The notes under the pieces: model-generated
Seen by the model: only the letters and a program-made list of their open reading frames with translations
The model's database searches: none
What the model was told of the DNA's origin: nothing
Made by a program: the position numbers and the translations under genes
Part shown: piece after piece, positions 19,187-27,577 of the stretch
How positions within the stretch are numbered: position 1 is the first letter of the stretch
Layout: the number at the start of each line of letters is the position of its first letter
Assembly: GCA_023417775.1 (NCBI GenBank)
Contig: JAEZEJ010000031.1
Coordinates: 23,422-87,421, forward strand
Length of the DNA: 64,000 nucleotides
From: Actinomycetes bacterium
GTDB lineage: Bacteria > Actinomycetota > Actinomycetes > Propionibacteriales > Nocardioidaceae
Reading direction: 5' to 3'

Positions 19187-19546
19187 TCAGGCCGAGGGGG
19201 CGCGGTCGCGGCGCACACGGTGGGTGGTGCGGCGCTCCGACCAGAAGGAGACGAGCGGGATGCAGGCGAGCAACAGCACGCTGACCATGTAGAGCCAGCT
19301 CCATCTCTGCCGCAGGGTCAGCTTGGCCACCAGCACCACGAGCACGATGAACAGCAGCCCGTGCAGCTGGTCGATGACCAGGAAGACACCGGCGTTGTCG
19401 TGGAAGAAGCCGTGGTCGGTGGCGAGCTTGCCGAGGAAGCCCGCCATCACGAGGATCAGGTTGATGCCGACGATCGTGGCCATCACCTGATAGGCCCGGA
19501 GGAGCCCGTCCTTCTGCGACACGGTCGTCTGCGGCTCGGAAGTCAC
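19187..19546 (-). CDS. DUF3817 membrane protein
   Basis: A small membrane protein of 119 residues with three hydrophobic segments. It shows the DUF3817 pattern YQVMATIVGINL and HGFF, then DQLHGLLFIVLVVLVAKL and RWSW. The GTG at 19546 overlaps the SURF1 stop (GTGA), so the two are coupled. The function is unknown. It sits beside SURF1 and glyA, and its end lies six bases from the IclR gene end. Confidence 0.85.
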   Translation of the reverse strand: MTSEPQTTVSQKDGLLRAYQVMATIVGINLILVMAGFLGKLATDHGFFHDNAGVFLVIDQLHGLLFIVLVVLVAKLTLRQRWSWLYMVSVLLLACIPLVSFWSERRTTHRVRRDRAPSA

Positions 19547-20319
19547 GTCGTCAGCGTATCGCCGCGGTCCAATGCGGCTCGCGCGGTCTCGACCGATTCG
19601 CGGCCCATCCGCCACCACATGAACACCACGAAGCCGCCGAACACCCACCACTGCAATCCATAGCCGAGATTGCGGCCGCCGGCCGTCCAGGAGACCTCCG
19701 GCTCGGGGATGTCCGGTGCGGCGAATCCGGCCGGGACGATCGTCTCGTCCTCGCCGAGGGCGTAGCCGGACCACAGGTCATAGGGCAGCTCGTTGATGAG
19801 CGCCGGCACGCGCACCGAGCCGATCGTGCGGGTCTCGGGGTCGAAACGGCCCGCGGGGGTGTCGCTGGGCTGGAGGACGCCGTCGAAGGTCACCGTGCCC
19901 AGGGGGACCTCGGGGAAGGAGTCCGGCTCATCGGCCGTCCAGCCGCGCACCACCAGGAGGGCCGAGCCGTCCACCATGACCGGAGCGAGGAGCCAGCTGC
20001 CCTCGCCCTCACCGGCCTGCTCCTGACCAGTGACCCAGATCTGCTCCTCGGCAGGACGGAACTCGCCCGTGACGGTCACCGGTCGGCGCTGCTGCACCGA
20101 GGTGAAGACGTCATCGGGCCCCCAGACCTCGTCGAGGGGTGCGGTGGGCACCTCCTGGACATCGGCCCGCTGCTCGGACTGCCGGGCGTCGTACACCCCC
20201 AGCTGCCACGACCCGGCGACCACGCACACCGCGATCGCGAGGATCGCGAAGGCGTGCAGCCCGATCATCGACGGCCGGAACCACAGCCGCCAGGTGGAGA
20301 GAGGGCGTTCGCCGGTCAA
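19543..20319 (-). CDS. SURF1 family cytochrome oxidase biogenesis protein
   Basis: This 258-residue membrane protein has an N-terminal and a C-terminal membrane segment with an extracytoplasmic domain between them, as in SURF1. Visible landmarks are GSWQLGVYDARQSEQ, RRPVTVTGEF, VVRGW and NLGYGLQWWVFG. It assists assembly of haem-copper oxidase. The start is TTG at 20319, two bases after the glyA stop. It supports an aerobic respiratory chain in the host. Confidence 0.9.
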   Translation of the reverse strand: MTGERPLSTWRLWFRPSMIGLHAFAILAIAVCVVAGSWQLGVYDARQSEQRADVQEVPTAPLDEVWGPDDVFTSVQQRRPVTVTGEFRPAEEQIWVTGQEQAGEGEGSWLLAPVMVDGSALLVVRGWTADEPDSFPEVPLGTVTFDGVLQPSDTPAGRFDPETRTIGSVRVPALINELPYDLWSGYALGEDETIVPAGFAAPDIPEPEVSWTAGGRNLGYGLQWWVFGGFVVFMWWRMGRESVETARAALDRGDTLTT

Positions 20320-20321
20320 GG

Positions 20322-21599
20322 TCAGGCCGTGAAGGGCTTGACGCCGGGGTACAGCGGGAACCGATCGGCGAGGGCCGCGGTGCGCTTGCGGAGCGCCTCG
20401 ACGTCGATCTCACCAGGCTGCAGGGCCGCGGCGATGACATCGGCGACCTCGCGGAACTCCTCGGCGGCGAAGCCGCGGGTGGCCAGCGCCGGGGTGCCGA
20501 TCCGCAGACCCGAGGTCACCATCGGCGGCCGCGGGTCGTGGGGCACAGCATTGCGGTTCACGGTGATGCCGACCGAGTCGAGCCGGTCCTCGGCCTGCTG
20601 GCCGTCGAGCTCGGAGTCGCGCAGATCCACGAGCACGAGGTGCACATCGGTACCGCCGCTCAGCACCTGGATGCCGGCGGCCTTGGCGTCATCGGCCAGC
20701 AGCCGGTCGGCGAGGATCTTGGCGCCCTCGAGGGTGCGCTGCTGGCGGTCGGCGAAGCCCGGCTCGAGGGCCATCTTGAAGGCCACGGCCTTGGCTGCGA
20801 TCACATGCTCCAGGGGGCCGCCCTGCTGGCCCGGGAACACCGCCGAGCGCATCTTCTTGGCGACCTCCTCGTCATTGGTGAGGATCGCGCCGCCGCGCGG
20901 ACCGCCGAGGGTCTTGTGGGTGGTCGTGGTCACCAGATGCGCGTGGGGGAGCGGGCTGGGGTGCAGGCCGGCCGCCACGAGACCGGCGAAGTGGGCCATG
21001 TCGACCCACAGCTTGGCGCCGACCTCGTCCGCGATCGCCCGGAAGGCGGCGAAGTCGAGCTGGCGCGGGTAGGCGGACCAACCCGCGATGATGACCTTGG
21101 GGCGGTGCTCCAGCGCGAGCGAGCGGACCTCGTCCATGTCGACCAGGCCGGTCTCGGGCACCACGTGGTACGGGATGACGTTGTAGAGACGACCCGAGAA
21201 GTTGAGCTTCATGCCGTGGGTGAGGTGACCGCCGTTGGCGAGGTCGAGGCCGAGGATGGTGTCGCCCGCGGAGGCGATGGCGTGCAGCGCCGCCGCATTG
21301 GCGCTGGCGCCCGAGTGCGGCTGCACATTGGCGTACCGGGCGTCGAAGAGCTGCTTGAGCCGGTCGATCGCGATCTGCTCGACCTGGTCGACGAACTCGC
21401 AACCGCCGTAGTACCGCTTGCCGGGGTAACCCTCGGCGTACTTGTTGGTGAGCACGCTGCCCTGCGCCTCGAGGGCGGCGACGGGCGCGAAGTTCTCCGA
21501 GGCGATCATCTCCAGGGTGCTCTGCTGGCGGTTCAGCTCGGCATCCAGGAGCGAGGCGATCTCGGGATCGAAGTCGACGAGGTGCGCGTCATGGCTCAT
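20322..21599 (-). CDS. glyA: Serine hydroxymethyltransferase
   Basis: This PLP enzyme of 425 residues interconverts serine and glycine with transfer of a one-carbon unit to tetrahydrofolate. It has NRQQSTLEMIASENF, KYAEGYPGKRYYGGCE, NVQPHSGASANAAALHA, WVDMAHFAGLVAAG and the PLP-lysine loop TTTTHKTLGGPRGG. The start is the ATG at 21599. The open frame extends further upstream into the regulator gene but without similarity. SURF1 and DUF3817 follow as the probable end of the transcript. Confidence 0.97.
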   Translation of the reverse strand: MSHDAHLVDFDPEIASLLDAELNRQQSTLEMIASENFAPVAALEAQGSVLTNKYAEGYPGKRYYGGCEFVDQVEQIAIDRLKQLFDARYANVQPHSGASANAAALHAIASAGDTILGLDLANGGHLTHGMKLNFSGRLYNVIPYHVVPETGLVDMDEVRSLALEHRPKVIIAGWSAYPRQLDFAAFRAIADEVGAKLWVDMAHFAGLVAAGLHPSPLPHAHLVTTTTHKTLGGPRGGAILTNDEEVAKKMRSAVFPGQQGGPLEHVIAAKAVAFKMALEPGFADRQQRTLEGAKILADRLLADDAKAAGIQVLSGGTDVHLVLVDLRDSELDGQQAEDRLDSVGITVNRNAVPHDPRPPMVTSGLRIGTPALATRGFAAEEFREVADVIAAALQPGEIDVEALRKRTAALADRFPLYPGVKPFTA

Positions 21600-21648
21600 G
21601 CCGACAAGAGTATCCGCCGCCGACGAAGCCACGGACTCCAACCTCGTC

Positions 21649-22287
21649 TCAGATGCCGTGCTGCTGGGCGAAGACGACGACCTGGGCGCGGCGTTCGAGC
21701 CCGAGCTTGGCGAGGATGGTCGAGACGTAGTTCTTGACCGTCTTCTCCGAGAGCACCATCGCCTCGGCGATCTCCCGATTCGACAGGCCCTCGCGCAGAT
21801 GGCCGAAGACCCGCCGCTCCTGGTCGCTGAGCCCGGCGAGGGGGTCGGCGGGGGCCGAGCGCAGGCGCTCGAGGACCGCATGGGTCACGGCCGGATCCAG
21901 CAGGGACTGACCGGCGGCGACGCGGCGCACCGCGTCGATCAGGTCGGTGCCGCGCACCTGCTTGAGCAGGAAGCCCGCCGCACCGGCGCCGATGGCCTCG
22001 AATAGCGCATCGTCGTCCTCATATGAGGTGAGGATCAGCACCGCCACCTCACGATGACGCCGCCGCACCTCACGGCAGACGTCGATGCCCGATCCATCCG
22101 GGAGGCGTGCGTCCAGCACCGCGACATCGGGCATCAGGGCAGGGATACGGGCGATGGCATCGGCCGCTGTGCCCGCCTCGCCGACCACGACCAGGTCCTG
22201 CTCGTCCTCGAGTAGATCGCGGATGCCTCGGCGCACCACCTCGTGATCGTCCAGCAGGAAGATCCGCGTCGTCGCCACGTTCTCCAA
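21649..22287 (-). CDS. DevR/DosR-like response regulator (NarL/LuxR family)
   Basis: A 212-residue regulator. The receiver domain has FLLDDHEVVRRG and the phosphoacceptor in VAVLDARLPDGSG (Asp59 from the first possible start). The C-terminal LuxR helix-turn-helix reads GLSNREIAEAMVLSEKTVKN. The sequence is very like mycobacterial DevR. The start is uncertain: TTG at 22287 or GTG at 22278. It lies downstream of its likely partner kinase, separated by 84 bp. A DevR-box-like palindrome lies at 23547-23566. Confidence 0.92.
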   Translation of the reverse strand: MENVATTRIFLLDDHEVVRRGIRDLLEDEQDLVVVGEAGTAADAIARIPALMPDVAVLDARLPDGSGIDVCREVRRRHREVAVLILTSYEDDDALFEAIGAGAAGFLLKQVRGTDLIDAVRRVAAGQSLLDPAVTHAVLERLRSAPADPLAGLSDQERRVFGHLREGLSNREIAEAMVLSEKTVKNYVSTILAKLGLERRAQVVVFAQQHGI

Positions 22288-22371
22288 CCTAGGCCATCGC
22301 CGGGTCCATCCCGAGGATCGCCACTTCCTGGGCGGCGACCCACGCGCCTCTCACGGGGCGGAAGGGGTGCG

Positions 22372-23502
22372 TCACCCACCGCCCCTCGGAACGAGGGGGA
22401 CCCGCCAGATCAACTGGGTGCCGCCGTGGGCCAGCGGCGTCACCGCCACCGAACCGCCTCGGGCGTGGGCACGCTCGCGCAGATTGCGCAACCCGCTGTC
22501 GCGGCGCGGGTGGACCGCGATCCCGCGGCCGTCATCGGTCACCCGCACACTGAGATCGTCGTCCACCCGGACCACGACGCTCACCCGCTCGGCCCGCGCG
22601 TGGCGGGCCACATTCGTCAGCCCCTCCCGGACGACCGCGAGGACGTGCTGGCCGAGGGCCGGGTCAAGCAGCTCGAGATCCCCGTCGATCTCGACCTCCG
22701 GGGGATGCTCGAGGGCCTCGGCGGCCGCATCGACGACGCGCCGGATCGCGCTGTCGAGGTCCGTGCGATCGCCGAGCTCGAAGATGGTGCGGCGGATCTC
22801 CCGGATCGTCCCGTCGATCTCCTCGATGGCCTCCGCGACCCGCTCGCTCGCGGTCGGATCCTCGATCCGCCGGGAGGAACGGTCCAATGACAGTCCGGTC
22901 GCGAAGAGCCGCTGGATGACGACATCGTGCAGGTCGCGGGCGATGCGATCGCGGTCGGCGTAGACCGCGAGCTGCGCGTGCTCCTCGCGGGCGGCCAGGA
23001 GCGCCCCGTAGAGCCGGGCATTGGCGATCGCCACGCCCGCCGCCGCCGCGAGCGCCACCACGAGGCGCTCATCGAGGTCGTCGAAGCCCTCCGACTTCTC
23101 CGCGAGGTAGAGATTCCCGTACACCGCCTCACCGAGGTGGATCGGGACACCGAGGAAGCTGCCCATCGGGGGATGGTCCGGCGGCACGCCGACCGACGCC
23201 GGATGGTCGCGCAGATCGGCGAGCCGGAGCGGATGGGGGTGGTCGATGAGATGGCCGAGCAGACCGCGTCCCTCGGGGAGGGCGCCGATCCGCGCCCGAG
23301 TCTCCTCATCGATGCCGTAGGTGGTGAAGGAGGCGAGACGATGCCGGCCGGGATCGGGGTCGATCACGCCCAAGGCCCCGTACCGGGCGCCGGTCACCTC
23401 GCAGGCCCGCTGCACGATCGAGGCGATCAGCTCGTCCAGATCGCGGCCCGCCGACAGATCGGTCACGGCCGCGAGGACCTGCTCCCATCGCCCTTCGTCC
23501 AC
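22372..23502 (-). CDS. DevS-like GAF sensor histidine kinase
   Basis: This is a soluble kinase of 376 residues without membrane segments. It has one N-terminal GAF domain (about 20-165), a HisKA_3 dimerisation domain with phospho-acceptor His192 in RDRIARDLHD, and a C-terminal HATPase domain with REGLTNVARHA and DDGRGI motifs. DosS/DosT of mycobacteria have two GAF domains with haem in the first; only one is present here, so haem sensing cannot be assumed. It should phosphorylate the regulator encoded downstream. The start is GTG at 23502. Confidence 0.9.
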   Translation of the reverse strand: MDEGRWEQVLAAVTDLSAGRDLDELIASIVQRACEVTGARYGALGVIDPDPGRHRLASFTTYGIDEETRARIGALPEGRGLLGHLIDHPHPLRLADLRDHPASVGVPPDHPPMGSFLGVPIHLGEAVYGNLYLAEKSEGFDDLDERLVVALAAAAGVAIANARLYGALLAAREEHAQLAVYADRDRIARDLHDVVIQRLFATGLSLDRSSRRIEDPTASERVAEAIEEIDGTIREIRRTIFELGDRTDLDSAIRRVVDAAAEALEHPPEVEIDGDLELLDPALGQHVLAVVREGLTNVARHARAERVSVVVRVDDDLSVRVTDDGRGIAVHPRRDSGLRNLRERAHARGGSVAVTPLAHGGTQLIWRVPLVPRGGG

Positions 23503-23546
23503 GCCCTCACCCTAGGCGCTGTGGGCTGATCGGAGGTCCCGATGGG

Positions 23547-23566
23547 GCCGGGACTTTGGTCCTGAG
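23547..23566. promoter_or_regulatory. DevR-box-like palindrome
   Basis: The core GGGACTTTGGTCC (23550-23562) fits the DevR/DosR box consensus (GGGACTWWAGTCC-type) with one or two differences and retains dyad symmetry. It lies 76 bp upstream of the universal stress protein gene and between it and the two-component pair. This is the position expected for a DevR-activated promoter. Confidence 0.72.
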
Positions 23567-23641
23567 CGGACGCATCTCTCGGCCCTGTCGACAGGCGTCC
23601 GGGCGGAGGAGAGTGGAGGTGTCAGAACGAAAGGACACATC

Positions 23642-24076
23642 ATGAGCACCACGATCGTCGTCGGTATCGACGGAAGCGCCGCCGCGGCGGCCGCCCTGCG
23701 CTGGGCCGCCGCCGAGGCGGATCTGCGGGGCGCGGAGCTGCACATGGTCCACAGCTGGCAGATCGACGCCGCCGAGGCGATGGGCGGCTATGCGATCCCC
23801 TGGCTGGCGATGGAGAACGATGCCCGGGCCAATGCCCAGCAGTGGGTCGAGGAGGTCATCGGACCCCTCGATCAGGCGGACAGCCCGCGCAAGCTGTCGG
23901 TGGTCAGCGGGATGCCCGGCCCCGTCCTCGTCGAGGCCTCCCGCGAGGCCTCCCTCCTCGTCGTCGGCACGCAGGTGCACAAGGGCCTGAGCCGCGTCTT
24001 CCAAGGGTCCGTGAGCCACTACTGCCTCACGCACTCCACCACCATCGTCGTCGCCGTCCCGGCGCCCGCCGAGTAG
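23642..24076 (+). CDS. Universal stress protein (UspA family)
   Basis: This single-domain protein has 144 residues with the start TTIVVGIDGSAAAAAALRWA and the C-terminal nucleotide-loop region VVGTQVHKGLSRVFQGSVS, a variant of GxxGxxxxxxxxxGS. It should bind ATP or a related nucleotide. An AAAGGA ribosome-binding site precedes the ATG. In mycobacteria many such genes belong to the DevR dormancy regulon, and a DevR-like box lies upstream here. Confidence 0.92.
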   Translation: MSTTIVVGIDGSAAAAAALRWAAAEADLRGAELHMVHSWQIDAAEAMGGYAIPWLAMENDARANAQQWVEEVIGPLDQADSPRKLSVVSGMPGPVLVEASREASLLVVGTQVHKGLSRVFQGSVSHYCLTHSTTIVVAVPAPAE

Positions 24077-24105
24077 ATCACCTGAGGAAAGGAAAGGCGA
24101 TCACC

Positions 24106-24645
24106 ATGAGCACCACCTACCACCACGATGTCCCGTCCTCCGCGGACACCACCACGGCCACGCGCCCGGTTCACGTCCTCCTCGGACTCGCACGACTCGG
24201 CATGGGGTGGACCTTCCTCTGGGCCTTCCTCGACAAGACCTTCGGTCTCGGCTTCTCCACCGAACGGGCGGATTCCTGGATCAACGGCGGCAGTCCGACC
24301 GCCGGCTACCTGGGGCACGCCACGACCGGGCCGCTCGCCGACTTCTACCAGAGCCTCGGCGGCCAGGCCTGGGTCGACTGGCTGTTCATGATCGGCCTGC
24401 TGGGCATCGGGCTGGCGCTCATGCTCGGGATCGGCGTCAACATCGCGGCCGTCTCCGGCGCCCTGATGCTGGTCCTGATGTGGTCGGCGACTCTGTGGCC
24501 CGCGACCAACCCGTTCATGGACGAACACCTCATCGAGGCGCTGCTGCTGGGCATCCTCGCCCTCACCGCCTCGGGACGGTATCTCGGACTCGGCAGGACC
24601 TGGGAGCGACTGCCGATCGTCGCCAAGAATCGTTGGCTCGTCTGA
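24106..24645 (+). CDS. DoxX-like membrane protein
   Basis: This 179-residue membrane protein has about four hydrophobic segments. It shows GLARLGMGWTFLWAFLDK, a DoxX-type first helix, and HLIEALLLGILALTASGRYLG near the end. The ATG follows GAGGAAAGGAAAGG. The gap from the stress-protein gene is only 29 bp, so the two are probably cotranscribed, ending at the hairpin at 24655. DoxX proteins are linked to redox or stress functions but no reaction is established. Confidence 0.82.
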   Translation: MSTTYHHDVPSSADTTTATRPVHVLLGLARLGMGWTFLWAFLDKTFGLGFSTERADSWINGGSPTAGYLGHATTGPLADFYQSLGGQAWVDWLFMIGLLGIGLALMLGIGVNIAAVSGALMLVLMWSATLWPATNPFMDEHLIEALLLGILALTASGRYLGLGRTWERLPIVAKNRWLV

Positions 24646-24654
24646 CGATCCCCG

Positions 24655-24685
24655 CAGCGGGCCCGGTACACCACCGGGGCCGCTG
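24655..24685 (+). terminator. Terminator-like hairpin after the DoxX gene
   Basis: CAGCGGGCCCGGT (24655-24667) and ACCGGGGCCGCTG (24673-24685) form a 13-bp stem with one mismatch and a 5-base loop, 10 bp after the stop. GC-rich and without a marked U-tract. Confidence 0.6.
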
Positions 24686-24740
24686 TCCTGTACCGCCGCG
24701 AACCGGCCCGGGGTCATGAGAATCGGCCTATGCTCGATCC

Positions 24741-25646
24741 ATGGACCCGTTGCGCACCGCACGGACCCGCCTCGGCGGGGCGATCTTCGCGCGGGTGGCC
24801 GGGCCCGAGGGTGCCGGCCGGCGCGAGCGCATCCATGGCGCCGAGGGTCCCCGACGCTTCACCTCCACGGACCCGATCTGCCAGGTCCACGGCGATGCCT
24901 CGATGTTCGTCGGCGGCATCCGCGCGCTGCTCCTGCAATCCCTGCACCCCCTGGCGATGGCCGCGGTCGATCAGCATTCGGGGTTCCGCGGCGACCCGTG
25001 GGGGCGCCTGCAGCGCACCAGCACCTTCCTGGCCGAGACCACCTTCGGCACCATCGACGACGCCGACCGCGCGATCGCGATCGTCCGTGCCGTGCATCGG
25101 CGCATCGGCGGTGTCGCTCCCGATGGTCGCGCCTATGCCGCGAGCGATCCCGAACTCCTGAGGTGGGTGCACGTCGCCGAGGTGGACTCCTTCCTGCAGG
25201 CTCACGATCGGTACGGCGCCGTCAGCCTCACCGATGACGAGCGTGACCGGTATGTGGCACAGGCCGCCGTGACGGGGGAGGCGCTCGGGGCAACCGAGGT
25301 GCCGCGATCGGTGAAGGAGCTCGACGAGACGCTCGCCGCCTATCGCCCGGACCTCGCCTCGACGCCGGCCGCCCGCGCCGCCGCGCGCTTCCTCCTGGTC
25401 CATCCGCCCGTTCCGCTGACCTTGCGCGGACCCTACGGTGCGCTGGCCGCGGCAGCCGTGGGACTGCTTCCTCGCTGGGCCCGCTGGCCGCTGCGGGTCC
25501 CGTGGCTGCCCGTCACCGAGAGCACCGTCGTGCGTGCGACGGGTATCGTCGCCACCTCGACCATCCGTTGGGCGATGACACCGCCCGATATCATCACGGG
25601 CCCCGAGCCGGACGCGTCGTTCGAGGCAGAATCCGCCTCGACGTGA
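24741..25646 (+). CDS. Oxygenase MpaB family protein (DUF2236)
   Basis: A 301-residue protein of the MpaB/latex-clearing-protein-related family, which is predicted to bind haem b and act as an oxygenase. Typical sequence is present: LLLQSLHPLAMAAVDQHSGF, DPWGRLQRTSTFLAETTFG, WVHVAEVDSFLQAH and VPRSVKELDETLAAYRPDL. His and Arg residues in these blocks are the usual haem-site candidates. The substrate is unknown. The ATG at 24741 is placed by the start of homology. Confidence 0.85.
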   Translation: MDPLRTARTRLGGAIFARVAGPEGAGRRERIHGAEGPRRFTSTDPICQVHGDASMFVGGIRALLLQSLHPLAMAAVDQHSGFRGDPWGRLQRTSTFLAETTFGTIDDADRAIAIVRAVHRRIGGVAPDGRAYAASDPELLRWVHVAEVDSFLQAHDRYGAVSLTDDERDRYVAQAAVTGEALGATEVPRSVKELDETLAAYRPDLASTPAARAAARFLLVHPPVPLTLRGPYGALAAAAVGLLPRWARWPLRVPWLPVTESTVVRATGIVATSTIRWAMTPPDIITGPEPDASFEAESAST

Positions 25647-25707
25647 GGAATGGCCCGGGGCGCGACACAATGGTGGTCTTCCCGTATCGCATAAGGAGTG
25701 AAGGACT

Positions 25708-26301
25708 GTGAAGAAGCTGACCTTGCTGGCGGCAGCCGCCGTCGGCTACGTGCTGGGCACGAAGGCCGGGCGGGAGCGCTACGAGCAGATCAAGGCGCAA
25801 GCCGACAAGCTCTGGAACTCCGAGCCGGTGCAGAGCACGGTCGACACCGTGCAGCACAAGGCGGCCGATGTCGCCGCCGAGGCCGGACACAAGGCGGCCG
25901 ATGTCGCGAGCGATGTCACCGACAAGGTGTCCGAGGCGGCCACGGAGGCCGCGAGCGCCATGACCGCCAAGGTGAAGAGCGCCGCCGACTTCGCTGCCGA
26001 GGAAGAGTCCGATGCCAGCGCCGCGAAGGCGAACGAGGCATGGAACCGCTCCGACGACCTGGCCGCCGAGTCGCAGCGGCTGAACGACCGCGCGGACGCG
26101 ACCGAGGCCTTCGGCGACGAGACCGACGATGCCGCCCGCCAGGAGTCGAACGAGGCCCAGACCCTCGCCGACGATCTCGCCGCGGCGGCCCAGGCCCTCG
26201 ACGACCGTGCCGATGCCACGGCCGCGTACACCCGCGACGCGATCGACGAGCAGCTCGAGGAGACGATCTCCGACGAGCCGCGCCCCGGCTCGACCTCCTG
26301 A
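25708..26301 (+). CDS. YtxH-like Ala-rich membrane-anchored protein
   Basis: 197 residues. An N-terminal hydrophobic stretch is followed by LGTKAGRERYEQIK, typical of small actinobacterial YtxH-like proteins. The rest is a long Ala/Asp/Glu-rich region that should be helical or coiled-coil, with repeated HKAADVA-type units and repeated DDRADAT units. No enzyme motif is seen. The GTG start at 25708 has AAGGA upstream. Function unknown; envelope stress roles have been proposed for similar proteins. Confidence 0.75.
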   Translation: MKKLTLLAAAAVGYVLGTKAGRERYEQIKAQADKLWNSEPVQSTVDTVQHKAADVAAEAGHKAADVASDVTDKVSEAATEAASAMTAKVKSAADFAAEEESDASAAKANEAWNRSDDLAAESQRLNDRADATEAFGDETDDAARQESNEAQTLADDLAAAAQALDDRADATAAYTRDAIDEQLEETISDEPRPGSTS

Positions 26302-26313
26302 CCGACGCTGACG

Positions 26314-26353
26314 ACGACGACGCCGCTCCCATCTGGGACGGCGGCGCCGTCGT
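26314..26353 (+). terminator. Terminator-like hairpin
   Basis: ACGACGACGCCGC (26314-26326) pairs with GCGGCGCCGTCGT (26341-26353) with one mismatch and a 14-base loop. It lies just after the YtxH-like gene and before benE. Confidence 0.55.
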
Positions 26354-26370
26354 ATCGGTACGCTCCCTGC

Positions 26371-27522
26371 ATGCGTGAGGAGACCCGCACCCCGGTGGTC
26401 GCCGGTCTCGTCACGGCCGCGGTCGGTTTCACCAGCTCCTTCGCCGTGGTGCTCGCGGGTCTCGCCGCCGTCGGTGCGTCGCCCGCCCAGGCGGCGTCCG
26501 GTCTGCTGGCGCTGTGTATCGCGCAGGGGCTCAGTGCGATCGTGCTCGCGCGTCGTTACCGGATCCCGGTGACGATCGCCTGGTCCACGCCGGGAGCCGC
26601 GCTGCTGGCCTCGACCGGCGCGGTGGCCGGCGGCTGGGCGGCCGCGGTCGGCGCCTTCCTCGTCGTGGGCCTCCTCATCATCGCCACCGCCGCCTTCCGG
26701 CCGCTGGCCGATCTCGTGCGGGCGATTCCGGGATCCATCGCGCAGGCGATGCTCGCGGGGGTGCTCGTTCCCCTGTGTCTGGTGCCGGTCACGGCATCGG
26801 CGGCCGACCCCTGGCTCGTCGGTCCGGTCGTCCTCGTCTGGCTCGCTCTGGCGATGCTCGCTCCCCGCTGGGCGGCTCCGGCGGCGCTGGTGACCGCGGT
26901 CGCGCTCGCCGTCGTGTTCGCGGACGAACCCCTCGAGGGCTCGCTGCTGCCGTCCGTGAGTTGGACGACCCCCGCCTTCTCCACCGAGGCCCTCATCGGC
27001 ATCGCGGTTCCGCTGTATCTGGTCACGATGGCGGCCCAGAACGTGCCCGGGGCCGCCGTGCTCACGAGTTTCGGCTACCGCCCTCCCTGGCGGGCGAGTC
27101 TCGTCGTCACCGGGCTCGGCACGGTCGCCGGTGCACCGGCCGGCGGGCACGCGATCAATCTCGCCGCGATCAGCGCGGCGCTCTCGGCATCGCCGGAGGC
27201 GGGTCGTGACCCGTCACGGCGATGGATCGCTGCGGTGACGATGGGGGTGGCCTATCTCGTCATCGCGCCATTCGCCGCGCTACTGACCGCGGTGGTGATC
27301 GCGGCTCCCGCCGATCTCGTCGCGGCCGCCGCCGGACTGGCCCTCCTCACCACCTTGGCCGGCTCCCTGCGCGCGGCGCTGACCGCCGACGACCGGGTGG
27401 AGCCGGCGATCATCACCTTCCTGGTGGCCGCCTCGGGCCTCAGCGTCGCGGGGGTCGGCTCGGCCTTCTGGGCGCTGGTCGCCGGGATCCTGGTACACGG
27501 GGCGCTGCGGCTGCGTCGGTGA
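26371..27522 (+). CDS. BenE family benzoate/H+ symporter-like transporter
   Basis: This 383-residue polytopic membrane protein has about twelve segments and the BenE-family pattern: PVTIAWSTPGAALLAS, AIPGSIAQAMLAGVL, VPLYLVTMAAQNVPGAAVL and APAGGHAINLAAISAAL. Family members import benzoate with protons, but the specificity here is not fixed by context, as no benzoate degradation genes are adjacent. It converges with the MFS gene. Confidence 0.85.
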   Translation: MREETRTPVVAGLVTAAVGFTSSFAVVLAGLAAVGASPAQAASGLLALCIAQGLSAIVLARRYRIPVTIAWSTPGAALLASTGAVAGGWAAAVGAFLVVGLLIIATAAFRPLADLVRAIPGSIAQAMLAGVLVPLCLVPVTASAADPWLVGPVVLVWLALAMLAPRWAAPAALVTAVALAVVFADEPLEGSLLPSVSWTTPAFSTEALIGIAVPLYLVTMAAQNVPGAAVLTSFGYRPPWRASLVVTGLGTVAGAPAGGHAINLAAISAALSASPEAGRDPSRRWIAAVTMGVAYLVIAPFAALLTAVVIAAPADLVAAAAGLALLTTLAGSLRAALTADDRVEPAIITFLVAASGLSVAGVGSAFWALVAGILVHGALRLRR

Positions 27523-27529
27523 TCTGCCG

Positions 27530-27562
27530 CCCGGGCTCGAGCAGCCCTCGCCTCAGCCCGGG
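27530..27562. terminator. Convergent terminator-like hairpin
   Basis: CCCGGGCT (27530-27537) and AGCCCGGG (27555-27562) form a perfect 8-bp stem between the convergent benE-like and MFS genes, so it may end both transcripts. Confidence 0.5.
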
Positions 27563-27577
27563 GCCGGGTCCTCGGTC

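Noticed and set aside
20139..21737. A 532-codon plus-strand open frame
   Set aside because: It lies opposite glyA and SURF1, whose homologies are clear. The translation is Gly/Val/Arg-rich with no domain.
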